Positions 1 through 5,584 of a stretch of DNA of 5,815 bases are shown piece after piece. The notes under the pieces were generated by a model, which was not told the origin of the DNA, did no database searches, and saw only the letters and a program-made list of their open reading frames with translations. Location of the stretch: assembly GCA_903932565.1 (NCBI GenBank), contig CAIZGQ010000141.1, positions 1 through 5,815 on the forward strand, written 5' to 3'. Positions within the stretch are counted from its first letter, which is position 1. The number at the start of each line of letters is the position of its first letter. The position numbers and the translations under genes were made by a program. The stretch is from an uncultured Hyphomicrobiales bacterium (GTDB lineage: Bacteria; Pseudomonadota; Alphaproteobacteria; Rhizobiales; Beijerinckiaceae).

Positions 1-1
1 G

Positions 2-160
2 ATCGAGACCGCACGCCTTCTCAAGCCTGCGACGGTAAAATGGGGTCTGAAAGCGGACCCGACACGCACGGCGGACATAACCAGTGTCCTGCGACTTCCC
101 GGAACGCATAACCACAAATTCGAAAGTCGCCGGGAGGTCTGCATTGATCAGCCCGGTTGA
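2..160 (+). CDS. C-terminal fragment of primase-polymerase-like replication protein (5' end outside window)
   Basis: The frame is open from the left edge and ends at TGA 158-160, giving 52 residues. Residues about 26-41 read DITSVLRLPGTHNHKF. This resembles the conserved segment (Leu-Arg-x-Pro-Gly-Thr-x-Asn-x-Lys) near the end of the catalytic domain in phage and plasmid primase-polymerases of the archaeo-eukaryotic primase type, which make RNA or DNA primers for replication. The short ending, Arg-Arg-Glu-Val-Cys-Ile-Asp-Gln-Pro-Gly, is also typical of the strand after that motif. The catalytic acidic residues would lie upstream and cannot be seen. The frame overlaps the following helicase gene by 17 nt if that gene starts at TTG 144. 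In many relatives the primase and helicase parts are one polypeptide, so this may be the front half of a frameshifted fusion. The family call rests on one motif and on the neighbouring gene. Confidence 0.7.
   Translation: METARLLKPATVKWGLKADPTRTADITSVLRLPGTHNHKFESRREVCIDQPG
132..137 (+). promoter_or_regulatory. Shine-Dalgarno site deciding the TTG start of the helicase gene
   Basis: GGGAGG lies inside the end of the primase frame, six bases before TTG 144. It is too far from ATG 165 (27 bases) and lies downstream of GTG 84, so it favours TTG 144. ATG 165, four bases after the primase stop, remains possible by translational coupling. Confidence 0.5.
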
Positions 161-1943
161 GACGATGACACCAGAGGCTTTCAAGAGCGTTGTGGGCCGA
201 TACATAGGTCAGCATGCCGCTCGACAGATAGACGCGGAGCCCTTCGAGCTGGGCTTTGGCGAGCCACCGCCGCGTATTGCCGCTCTGATCAATCGGATGC
301 TCGCAGCTGCGCTCGGCTCCGGTCGCGGATTGAATGCCGATCTCAAAGGCCCGCACCGTAAGCACCCGCCGTCGTCAGGCGAGATTATCGCGCAGCAGTG
401 CGGCGTGGTTGGTCTTGTTCGGGATCGGCGCGGTGATGTGGATGAGCCCACTTGGTATGGGGTGCTGGGCGTTCTGGCGAAGACCATCGAGGGCGACGAG
501 CTGGGTCACGCTTGGTCCAACGGCTACGACGGATACTCGGAGAGTGAGACGCAGGCCAAGCTCGATCAGGCCAAGGGGTTTGGTCCCACGTCCTGCGCCA
601 AATTGTTCGAGTGCCAGCCGTCGATCTGCGGGGGGTGCCCACACTTCGGACACATCACGTCGCCCATCCAGCTGGGCACAGAGCGCGGCGAGCCGCAGGT
701 CGAGGAGCTGCCGGAGGCGGTGGCTTCCGACCTTGATCGGTACCGCCTCAGCGCGATCCTCCAGACCCGGTACAAACGACCGAACGAGTTCGGGGGGATC
801 ATCCAGCGTGGCGAGAACACGCTTCTGGTTGCGCCCGGCTCAGGTGGAAAGTCGAGTTTTTTGGTCTCGGCGTCGCTCTCACTTGCGTCCGGCAGGCCGC
901 TTCTCGGTATCGACGTTGTCGTCCCTCAACGGGTGCTCAGCCTCAACTTTGAAGACAGCACAGCCGAACAAGCCCTGAAATATCAGGCGGCGTGTCAGCA
1001 CTTTGGGCTGCCCGACGATCTTCCTATCACTGTCATGGGCTCCGACGCCCTTGAGGGCATCTTCCTGACCCGGCCACGGGTTCACGGCAGCGGGGACGAA
1101 CTCAATCCCCAGGGTATCGATCGGCTCCAAGCCATTATCGACGCGGTTCGTCCAGATGTGGTTTTCCTGGACCCCATCAGCGCGCTCATGCCGGGTGGCC
1201 TAAACGACAACGCCCTCGTCTATCAGGTCAATTTGGCGCTCAAGAGGCGGGCGCGTGAGGGCCGCTACGCCAACATTCTCGCGGCCCACACCCGAAAGGG
1301 CCGAAACGATCAGTCCGGCGAGATGTCTGCGAACGACGCCATGGGCGCAGCCGCTTGGGTCAACGCCGCCCGGTATGTGATCGGGATGGAGCGCCTAACA
1401 GCGCGAGAGATCGAAGACCTTGAGGTCCCGTTCGGAGCGGAGCACTCGATACGAAAGCTGACCGGGCTGAAATCGAACTACACGCCGAACGGGCGTGAGA
1501 ACTTCATCGAGCTGATCGGCGTCCAGATGGACAACGCGGAGCCCCCGTACACCAGGGGCGACACTGTCGCCGTAGCAACGCCGTACACACCGCACCTGTC
1601 CGGACGGCAGCAAGTGGACCTCTCGGCGGTCAGAGCTGCTCTAGAGGTTCTCGCTCAGGGCGTGGGGGGGCTGCCGTTCAACGGACAGGCTAGCGGCAAG
1701 GGGCGGACGTTCGGCGCAGCCGTGACGCACGCCATTCAACCCCACATGCACCCTAACGCCACGCCGTCGCAGGTCCGCCAGCAGGCCAAGAAGATCGTCG
1801 AGAGCGCCATCAATCGTGGATGGGTGACAGTCGGCCTGACCTTCTATAACCCCGCCACGCGAAAGACTGAGAACGCCACGACCGTGGTTTGGTCCGCAAC
1901 ACCCTTCGCCAGTGACCCGCCTCCGGGACCGTTTGTCCAATGA
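144..1943 (+). CDS. Primase C-terminal zinc region fused to RepA-like RecA-fold replicative helicase
   Basis: This 599-aa protein is predicted to unwind DNA at a phage or plasmid replication fork. Residues about 60-180 resemble the region that follows the catalytic core in phage primases: a Glu-Pro-Thr-Trp-Tyr-Gly segment, a His-Ala-Trp-Ser segment, and four cysteines at 151, 157, 162 and 165 before SPIQLG, probably binding zinc. A RecA/KaiC-type ATPase follows. The Walker A motif is APGSGGKS at 230-237, the NFED stretch at 268-271 may hold the catalytic glutamate, Walker B is DVVFLDP at 338-344, and AAHTRKG at 380-386 occupies the motif 3 position. A segment rich in Ala, Gly and Arg at about 398-412 fits the usual RepA-like core. 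The last 90 or so residues look like a winged-helix domain. The start was chosen for its Shine-Dalgarno; GTG 84 would overlap the primase by 77 nt, and ATG 165 is the main alternative. Function is inferred from family motifs. Confidence 0.88.
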   Translation: MISPVETMTPEAFKSVVGRYIGQHAARQIDAEPFELGFGEPPPRIAALINRMLAAALGSGRGLNADLKGPHRKHPPSSGEIIAQQCGVVGLVRDRRGDVDEPTWYGVLGVLAKTIEGDELGHAWSNGYDGYSESETQAKLDQAKGFGPTSCAKLFECQPSICGGCPHFGHITSPIQLGTERGEPQVEELPEAVASDLDRYRLSAILQTRYKRPNEFGGIIQRGENTLLVAPGSGGKSSFLVSASLSLASGRPLLGIDVVVPQRVLSLNFEDSTAEQALKYQAACQHFGLPDDLPITVMGSDALEGIFLTRPRVHGSGDELNPQGIDRLQAIIDAVRPDVVFLDPISALMPGGLNDNALVYQVNLALKRRAREGRYANILAAHTRKGRNDQSGEMSANDAMGAAAWVNAARYVIGMERLTAREIEDLEVPFGAEHSIRKLTGLKSNYTPNGRENFIELIGVQMDNAEPPYTRGDTVAVATPYTPHLSGRQQVDLSAVRAALEVLAQGVGGLPFNGQASGKGRTFGAAVTHAIQPHMHPNATPSQVRQQAKKIVESAINRGWVTVGLTFYNPATRKTENATTVVWSATPFASDPPPGPFVQ

Positions 1944-2067
1944 CCGGGCGTACCGTGATCAAGTTCCGGCGGTTCTGCGCTGAGGTGCGCGATAGCGCAA
2001 TATCGCAGTCTGGAGCTTTCAGCGCCTTCGGAGCCGCACCTATGTGCGCGCTGCGCTGCGCTAGCGT

Positions 2068-2087
2068 GGGGGTTATAGGGGGTATAT
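2068..2087 (+). repeat. Tandem ten-base G5/TATA direct repeat
   Basis: GGGGGTTATA is followed directly by GGGGGTATAT. The unit spacing of about one helical turn would put both copies on the same DNA face, as for iterons or operators. There are only two copies and no family is recognised. Confidence 0.35.
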
Positions 2088-2101
2088 CGCGCACTTTATT
2101 C

Positions 2102-2127
2102 CAGCGCGGCCAACCTGCTCCGCGCTG
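2102..2127. repeat. Perfect 8-bp inverted repeat (hairpin)
   Basis: CAGCGCGG pairs with CCGCGCTG across a 10-nt loop. It is followed by TTGTCCTCC, not a run of T, so it is a poor match to a simple intrinsic terminator. It could attenuate read-through from the helicase gene or be a protein or strand-initiation site. Confidence 0.5.
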
Positions 2128-2184
2128 TTGTCCTCCTAACATTTCGTCCGGCCCGACCGGCCAGAAAACGCGTGAGGTGTAGTG

Positions 2185-3018
2185 ATGCTTACAATGACAT
2201 TGACCGCCGATGACCAGTCCCCGTCGATTAAACCAACCATAGAGCGCCGCTCACAGCGATCTCTTGGCCAATATGATCATGTCTATCGATGGTGCGCCAT
2301 TTATCCAGATGGCGTCGAACTTACCGCAGCGAGCGCTATGGACGACGCAACCGCGTGGGGGAACTTGCAGGCGGCGATTTACGGCAAAATGCCGTGGGCA
2401 TCCGATCTACAGGAAGTGCAGGCTGCGTATGAAGCAGTGCAGTGCCTCAATGACCCGGACGACCTACCAAATCGGCGTGACGTCCTCATGGGGCTTAATA
2501 GGTCGATTGTATGGGGACACCCCTACAACTTCAAATTGGATCTGGGTGACCAAACCTATTCTGGCCCCGCTGCCTTGATGCCCGTTCTGACGTTGGTAAC
2601 TGAGCAGCTCGTCAAGCGAAACGGATCGATTGGGGCGGCGGCAGAAAGGCTAAACAAACTGCAGAGCCGACTACAGTCTACCGCCATCTTGACCCATCCG
2701 TCGTATATCGCGGCTCAAGACGCCCTGATGGATGCTTTAGCATTCGATGCGCTCGTCCGCCACATGATCGGATTAAGCGACGACGCCACGACGCTCAGCA
2801 CGGGTGGGGTGAAGTTCACGTTGACGGATTACGACGCCCAAGGCGCGGGGACAAATCCGAAATTCTCGGAACAGCTCGCGGATGCGATCCTAACCGACTG
2901 GCACCAAAATCGAGAGGACAGGCTGTCGAACCTTGAACAGCAGCTCCCGCCGTTCATTCGGCGTCATTTTCCAGAAATTCTGGATGGAGTTGATGAGCTG
3001 TTTGCCGAACGTGTGTGA
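2185..3018 (+). CDS. Hypothetical protein, phage-type accessory gene
   Basis: I do not recognise this 277-aa protein. ATG 2185 was chosen because GAGGTG at 2174-2179 lies five bases upstream; GTG 2182 would be too close and ATG 2194 rather far. The protein is soluble, with no signal peptide or membrane segment. The N-terminal part is mixed, with a YRWCAIYPDGVEL stretch around residues 34-46. The middle (about 130-200) is helical, and a Glu/Gln-rich segment near 243-255 may form a short coiled coil before a Pro-Pro-Phe-Ile-Arg-Arg motif. Codon use looks like real coding DNA. It follows the helicase in the same direction and could share its transcript through the structured 241-bp gap. Its last 65 bases overlap the end of the opposing gene. 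A role in replication or its control is only a positional guess. Confidence 0.72.
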   Translation: MLTMTLTADDQSPSIKPTIERRSQRSLGQYDHVYRWCAIYPDGVELTAASAMDDATAWGNLQAAIYGKMPWASDLQEVQAAYEAVQCLNDPDDLPNRRDVLMGLNRSIVWGHPYNFKLDLGDQTYSGPAALMPVLTLVTEQLVKRNGSIGAAAERLNKLQSRLQSTAILTHPSYIAAQDALMDALAFDALVRHMIGLSDDATTLSTGGVKFTLTDYDAQGAGTNPKFSEQLADAILTDWHQNREDRLSNLEQQLPPFIRRHFPEILDGVDELFAERV

Positions 3019-3511
3019 CGTTGCCCATTGGAGCGTCATGAGCCTGCGGCAGGTTGATCTGGATTGAGAACGGCACACGGTCGGCGGGGCTCACATCAGA
3101 GTACATACCCTGGAGTTTCGCCGCCGTTTCCACGCCCTTGTAGAGCTGCCCGGAGACCGCTGCCAGAGCGGCGTGGAGGTTGTCCGCCGCCGCAGCATCC
3201 GCAGCGCCGTCCAGACGGTCCAGAGACCGCGCTACTCGCTCCAACAGGCCCGTGAGCGTCAGGACGTCTGCCGCCGCTGGAGGCGCTCCCTTAAGGATCG
3301 CCTTGGCCCGTTTGACTGTCCCCGCGCCTTCGCTGGGGGTCATGATCCGCGCCGCCGCCGCTACCTTCGGCGCGAGGCAGTTTTGACGGTGCCGAGCGAT
3401 GGCCGACTTCGATAGGCCGAACCGTTCCTGAGCCACGCGCACGGATACGCCGCTCGTTAGAGCGTCATCGATGGCGCTCAGGTTGCGATCGAGACATATA
3501 GAACAGATCAT
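2954..3511 (-). CDS. Zinc/helix-turn-helix DNA-binding protein, phage terminase small subunit-like
   Basis: This 185-aa protein begins with Cys3-x2-Cys6, continues into a helix-turn-helix-like segment (about 20-40, with Val-Arg-Val-Ala-Gln-Glu-Arg-Phe-Gly-Leu-Ser-Lys-Ser), and closes with ARHRQNCL, where His41 and Cys45 can complete a zinc site. This order is common in small phage proteins that sit next to the large terminase and probably recognise DNA for packaging. Residues about 48-140 are rich in Ala and Leu and should form helices, possibly for oligomerisation; the tail is polar. ATG 3511 keeps the cysteine pair at the extreme N-terminus as expected, although no good Shine-Dalgarno precedes it (GTTCTCCGC on the minus strand). 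No large terminase gene lies downstream here; the gene instead converges on the hypothetical gene. The DNA-binding fold is fairly secure, the terminase role less so. A transcriptional regulator is the alternative. Confidence 0.78.
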   Translation of the reverse strand: MICSICLDRNLSAIDDALTSGVSVRVAQERFGLSKSAIARHRQNCLAPKVAAAARIMTPSEGAGTVKRAKAILKGAPPAAADVLTLTGLLERVARSLDRLDGAADAAAADNLHAALAAVSGQLYKGVETAAKLQGMYSDVSPADRVPFSIQINLPQAHDAPMGNVTHVRQTAHQLHPEFLENDAE

Positions 3512-3623
3512 GCGGAGAACGATAACACATAAAAAATATCAATCATAGTTCGTCCCAACTGTCCCATTGCGTTGAACGCCGACGATTGGCAGCTTGGGGG
3601 TTGGTTCCCTTTGAGGAGCGGAC
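3512..3623. promoter_or_regulatory. Divergent intergenic region between small terminase-like gene and PDZ gene
   Basis: Both flanking genes start from this 112-bp stretch, so promoters for each should lie here. Its left part (3525-3550) is AT-rich with an A6 run. GTCCCA occurs twice, nine bases apart (3552-3557 and 3561-3566), a possible operator pair. I could not find a convincing -35/-10 pair in either direction. Confidence 0.35.
3613..3618 (+). promoter_or_regulatory. Shine-Dalgarno site for the PDZ gene GTG start
   Basis: GAGGAG lies five bases before GTG 3624, which makes that codon the best-supported start. ATG 3645 lacks a comparable site. TTG 3666 has GGGGAG seven bases upstream and is a second possibility, but it would leave a shorter basic region before the signal peptide core. 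Confidence 0.55.
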
Positions 3624-4682
3624 GTGCCCTTCGTGAGAACTAAAATGCAATCGGGGAGTAAAATATTGAGACCGACTAGTTGCTTCACGGCCGTGTTTAT
3701 TACAGCTACTCTACTGTCTTCTGTCTGCTTTGCGACGCCAGCGCATAAGGTGCGCAATCATAACGAAAATACTTCCGCAACTGACGGCTCAATTGAGCAT
3801 TGGGGTTACAGCTCCAATACTGACGCAATGGGAGTTAAATCCTTTTATGCGTGCCTGAAATCAATTAACTCAGTTAGTCAAAATTTTCCTTACAAACCGA
3901 CCCGCGTCAGAATTTGCATTTTCACAACAGGCGGAGATAATTTTCTCACAGTTGGAAATATAACTTCCCTGCGGGTCTATCTTGACGGAAACGGCCAAAT
4001 TGTCGGCGATCACATTAAATTTCGCTTTGACGAACATTCACCACTCAGCTTCGCAATTATCCATCCAGACGATGGCGTTACAAATTTGGCATCGTTCAAA
4101 TGGCCAAAGGAAGTGTCTCGACTTATTGGATACTCGAAAAAAATGTATCTAAGAATTGATTTGTTCGGATCTGGTCTTTCAGACGCCGAGTTCGACGTAT
4201 CCGGCTTGAAAGTACTGATGACTGGAAAGGCTGAGGGGGATGTCGAATACGAAAAAATTGAGAATGACTATCGGGAGCTAAAATACAAGGGCGGATCCGT
4301 CGGTGAGCCGATGCATTTTGTTCGTTGTACTGAATTAAAACTGGATGATTGTTCATCAACGTGGTCGACTTGGGAATTTAAGGCAAAAAACATTCCTCAA
4401 TTAGGGTTTCAGATCGCAACGATCACGCCAGAAATATTGCAAGGGCTGACCTATAATCCCCATCAATCTGGCGTGTACGTGACTGCCGTTACGCCTGGAG
4501 CACCAGCTGCTGGTGCCGGTATTCACGTGGGTGACACGATTGGATACTTGGATGGCCGCGCGATCAAATCCGTTGAAGACTTTGAGCGGGAATTTGGCTC
4601 TGCCAAACCCGGTGCAAGTGTGGAGTTATCCGGCTTTCGGGGGTTTCCGGAGTTGCATGCTAGCATAAAGGTAGGAGGCTAA
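3624..4682 (+). CDS. Secreted protein with signal peptide and C-terminal PDZ domain
   Basis: This 352-aa protein has an N-terminal export signal: basic residues at 5, 7, 13 and 16, a hydrophobic core at about 20-36, and a likely signal peptidase I cut after Cys-Phe-Ala37. No valid lipobox is seen, so it is probably periplasmic or released. Residues about 50-255 form a beta-rich domain I do not recognise, with several cysteines that could form disulfides. The last 90 or so residues look like a PDZ domain: an LGFQI carboxylate-loop-like stretch, then SGVYVTAV, a Pro-Gly-Ala-Pro-Ala turn, AGIHVGDTIGYLDGRAI, and a final strand. PDZ domains bind C-terminal or unfolded peptides, as in HtrA proteases and site-2 protease partners, but no protease motif is present here. 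Composition is lower in GC than the replication genes, suggesting separate acquisition. A trypsin-like protease remnant lies 470 bp beyond on the other strand. Start choice rests on GAGGAG at 3613. Confidence 0.82.
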   Translation: MPFVRTKMQSGSKILRPTSCFTAVFITATLLSSVCFATPAHKVRNHNENTSATDGSIEHWGYSSNTDAMGVKSFYACLKSINSVSQNFPYKPTRVRICIFTTGGDNFLTVGNITSLRVYLDGNGQIVGDHIKFRFDEHSPLSFAIIHPDDGVTNLASFKWPKEVSRLIGYSKKMYLRIDLFGSGLSDAEFDVSGLKVLMTGKAEGDVEYEKIENDYRELKYKGGSVGEPMHFVRCTELKLDDCSSTWSTWEFKAKNIPQLGFQIATITPEILQGLTYNPHQSGVYVTAVTPGAPAAGAGIHVGDTIGYLDGRAIKSVEDFEREFGSAKPGASVELSGFRGFPELHASIKVGG

Positions 4683-4793
4683 ACGTTGGTGCCACCTTAC
4701 GGCAAATGGAACGCGCTCAGGCAACCATGGTGTAACTGGCCGAAGACAGCTGGGATAGGCTGAAACGGGCGAACGGGTATCGCCGATGCGATG
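4683..4793. other. Short convergent intergenic stretch; no secure gene or terminator
   Basis: These 111 bases separate two converging genes. AGGAGG at 4673-4678, inside the PDZ stop region, is seven bases from TTG 4686, which opens a 25-codon frame ending at 4763; this is weak evidence for a peptide. Another plus frame reads coding-like on both sides of a TAA at 4733-4735. I see no strong hairpin with a T run. Confidence 0.3.
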
Positions 4794-5012
4794 TCAGGTG
4801 TAGCCGCGTTCCTCCTGGACCTTGCGGTCGCAGGGCTCGCACAGCAATCGTGTATTTTCAAATGTGTAGCCATCAGCGGCGCGTATGCGGTCGATCACAG
4901 AGTACTTCTCCGGCAGGGGTTGAGCGCATATAGCGCACGGCTCGTTTTGTGTGCGCCGCTTTTGGGCCTTGACCTTCCGCCGGACCATGGGACCACTTCG
5001 CTCATCGTACAC
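4794..5012 (-). CDS. Small HNH-like zinc protein, probably catalytically degenerate
   Basis: The 72-aa frame has the layout of a phage HNH nuclease: a basic N-terminal stretch (about 10-20), Cys26-x2-Cys29, then Asp41, Asn53 and Cys58-x2-Cys61. HNH proteins use two zinc-binding cysteine pairs to hold a beta-beta-alpha metal site, normally with His after the Asp and His after the last Cys pair. Here those positions are Arg42 and Asp62. The zinc scaffold is kept but both expected histidines are missing, so cleavage is doubtful and plain DNA or RNA binding more likely. GTG 5012 is the first possible start in frame and has only a weak ribosome site. The frame stays open and protein-like back to 5066 (LRFAYNRKVSKIL), so the true N-terminus may be longer and joined by a frameshift. 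It lies downstream of the protease remnant on the same strand. Confidence 0.65.
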   Translation of the reverse strand: MYDERSGPMVRRKVKAQKRRTQNEPCAICAQPLPEKYSVIDRIRAADGYTFENTRLLCEPCDRKVQEERGYT

Positions 5013-5154
5013 CAGTATCTTCGAGACCTTGCGGTTGTAGGCGAAGCGTAGTTCCGTGTCCCAGCATCAAAACGGGGATGCACTACCGATTGACGTGGTC
5101 TAAGTTCCGCATAGTCAACTCTGGGGCGATCCAAGGGCGAATTTGTCAGCTAGT

Positions 5155-5571
5155 TCAAAGCTCATCAACAAACCTTATTCCGATAGCTAAATCCTTGTCC
5201 TCCTTCACCCCTCCCTTGTGTATCACTCCCACAACAGCATCCTTGTTGTTAATCAGGGGGCCACCGGACATACCTTGGGATAGCTTCTGAGAAACCTCAA
5301 TGAGGTCAACGCCATGCTTCACAGGCAGGGAGCTGACCTTACCGCTTCGCACGCTGAGCCCGTCACCAGGTCCAAAATCGGGGTAGCCCAATGCGGTGAG
5401 CTCATCCTCAACGTCAACTGGGTCCATGCTACGTTCTAGCTCAAAGTATTCATTTGCCGGAATGGTGTGTTTTAATATAGCTATATCTATGGTTTCGTTG
5501 ATTTTTATTACATTTGCGACGAACTCATTGGACCTTTTGCTGGGGTGGTTGTAGTAGTCGCTTTTTGTAGC
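5155..5571 (-). pseudogene. Truncated trypsin-like serine protease (S1/Trypsin_2 type)
   Basis: The frame is open for 138 residues from 5571 to TGA 5155-5157. ETIDIAILKH at residues 26-35 carries the likely catalytic Asp29 of a chymotrypsin-fold protease, and SQGMSGGPLIN, with Ser102, is the classic Gly-x-Ser-Gly-Gly-Pro nucleophile motif. ALGYP between them and the VVGVIHKG strand after it also fit. The N-terminal barrel with the catalytic His is absent: an in-frame TGA (5572-5574) lies just upstream and no ATG, GTG or TTG occurs before ATG 5427, which already lies past the Asp. An intact 90-aa product from 5427 would have Ser but neither His nor Asp, so it could not act as a protease. No PDZ domain follows. 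GC drops towards the 5' end of the gene and collapses beyond it. A breakpoint or assembly chimera explains this best; a frameshift with the start further upstream is possible but I found no matching sequence there. Confidence 0.72.
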
Positions 5572-5584
5572 TCAACTGGTAAAG
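5568..5584 (+). other. tRNA D-arm-like motif at composition boundary
   Basis: TAGCTCAACTGGTAAAG closely resembles bases 8 to about 24 of many tRNAs (T-A-G-C-T-C-A-x-x-x-G-G-T-A). No matching anticodon arm, T arm or 3' acceptor strand follows, so it is not a complete tRNA. It may be the remnant of a tRNA attachment site or chance similarity. Confidence 0.3.

Larger units (their letters stand above)
1944..2184. other. Non-coding, hairpin-rich region between helicase and hypothetical gene; candidate origin or control region
   Basis: These 241 bases hold several repeats. GCGATA and TATCGC (1989-1994, 2001-2006) form a 6-bp stem with a 6-nt loop. CAGCGCGG and CCGCGCTG (2102-2109, 2120-2127) form a perfect 8-bp stem with a 10-nt loop. 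GTGCGCGATA at 1985-1994 recurs inverted at 2085-2094. CGCTAGCG at 2059-2066 is a palindrome. Two ten-base units, GGGGGTTATA and GGGGGTATAT, lie in tandem at 2068-2087. An 80-codon frame (1940-2182) opens on the ATGA overlap with the helicase stop, but it resembles no family I know and its codons track the repeats, so I do not call it a gene. Position after the helicase and repeat content suggest a replication origin or regulatory leader. The sequence alone does not prove either. Confidence 0.45.

Noticed and set aside
84..143. GTG 84 as helicase start
   Set aside because: It overlaps the primase motif region by 77 nt and has no good ribosome site; GGGAGG supports TTG 144.
334..978. 214-codon plus-strand frame inside the helicase
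   Set aside because: Arg/Ser-rich shadow of GC-rich coding DNA; the helicase frame there carries all conserved motifs.
1810..2142. 110-codon minus-strand frame across the helicase end
   Set aside because: Antisense shadow with no family resemblance and low-complexity Arg/Ser text.
1940..2182. 80-codon plus-strand frame starting on the ATGA overlap with the helicase stop
   Set aside because: No recognisable motif, Cys/Ser-rich low-information text, and its codons coincide with hairpins and tandem repeats. Coupled start and stop placement is suggestive but not enough.
3064..3415. Plus-strand frames opposite the terminase-like gene
   Set aside because: Arg/Pro-rich antisense shadows; the minus-strand frame carries the zinc and HTH motifs.
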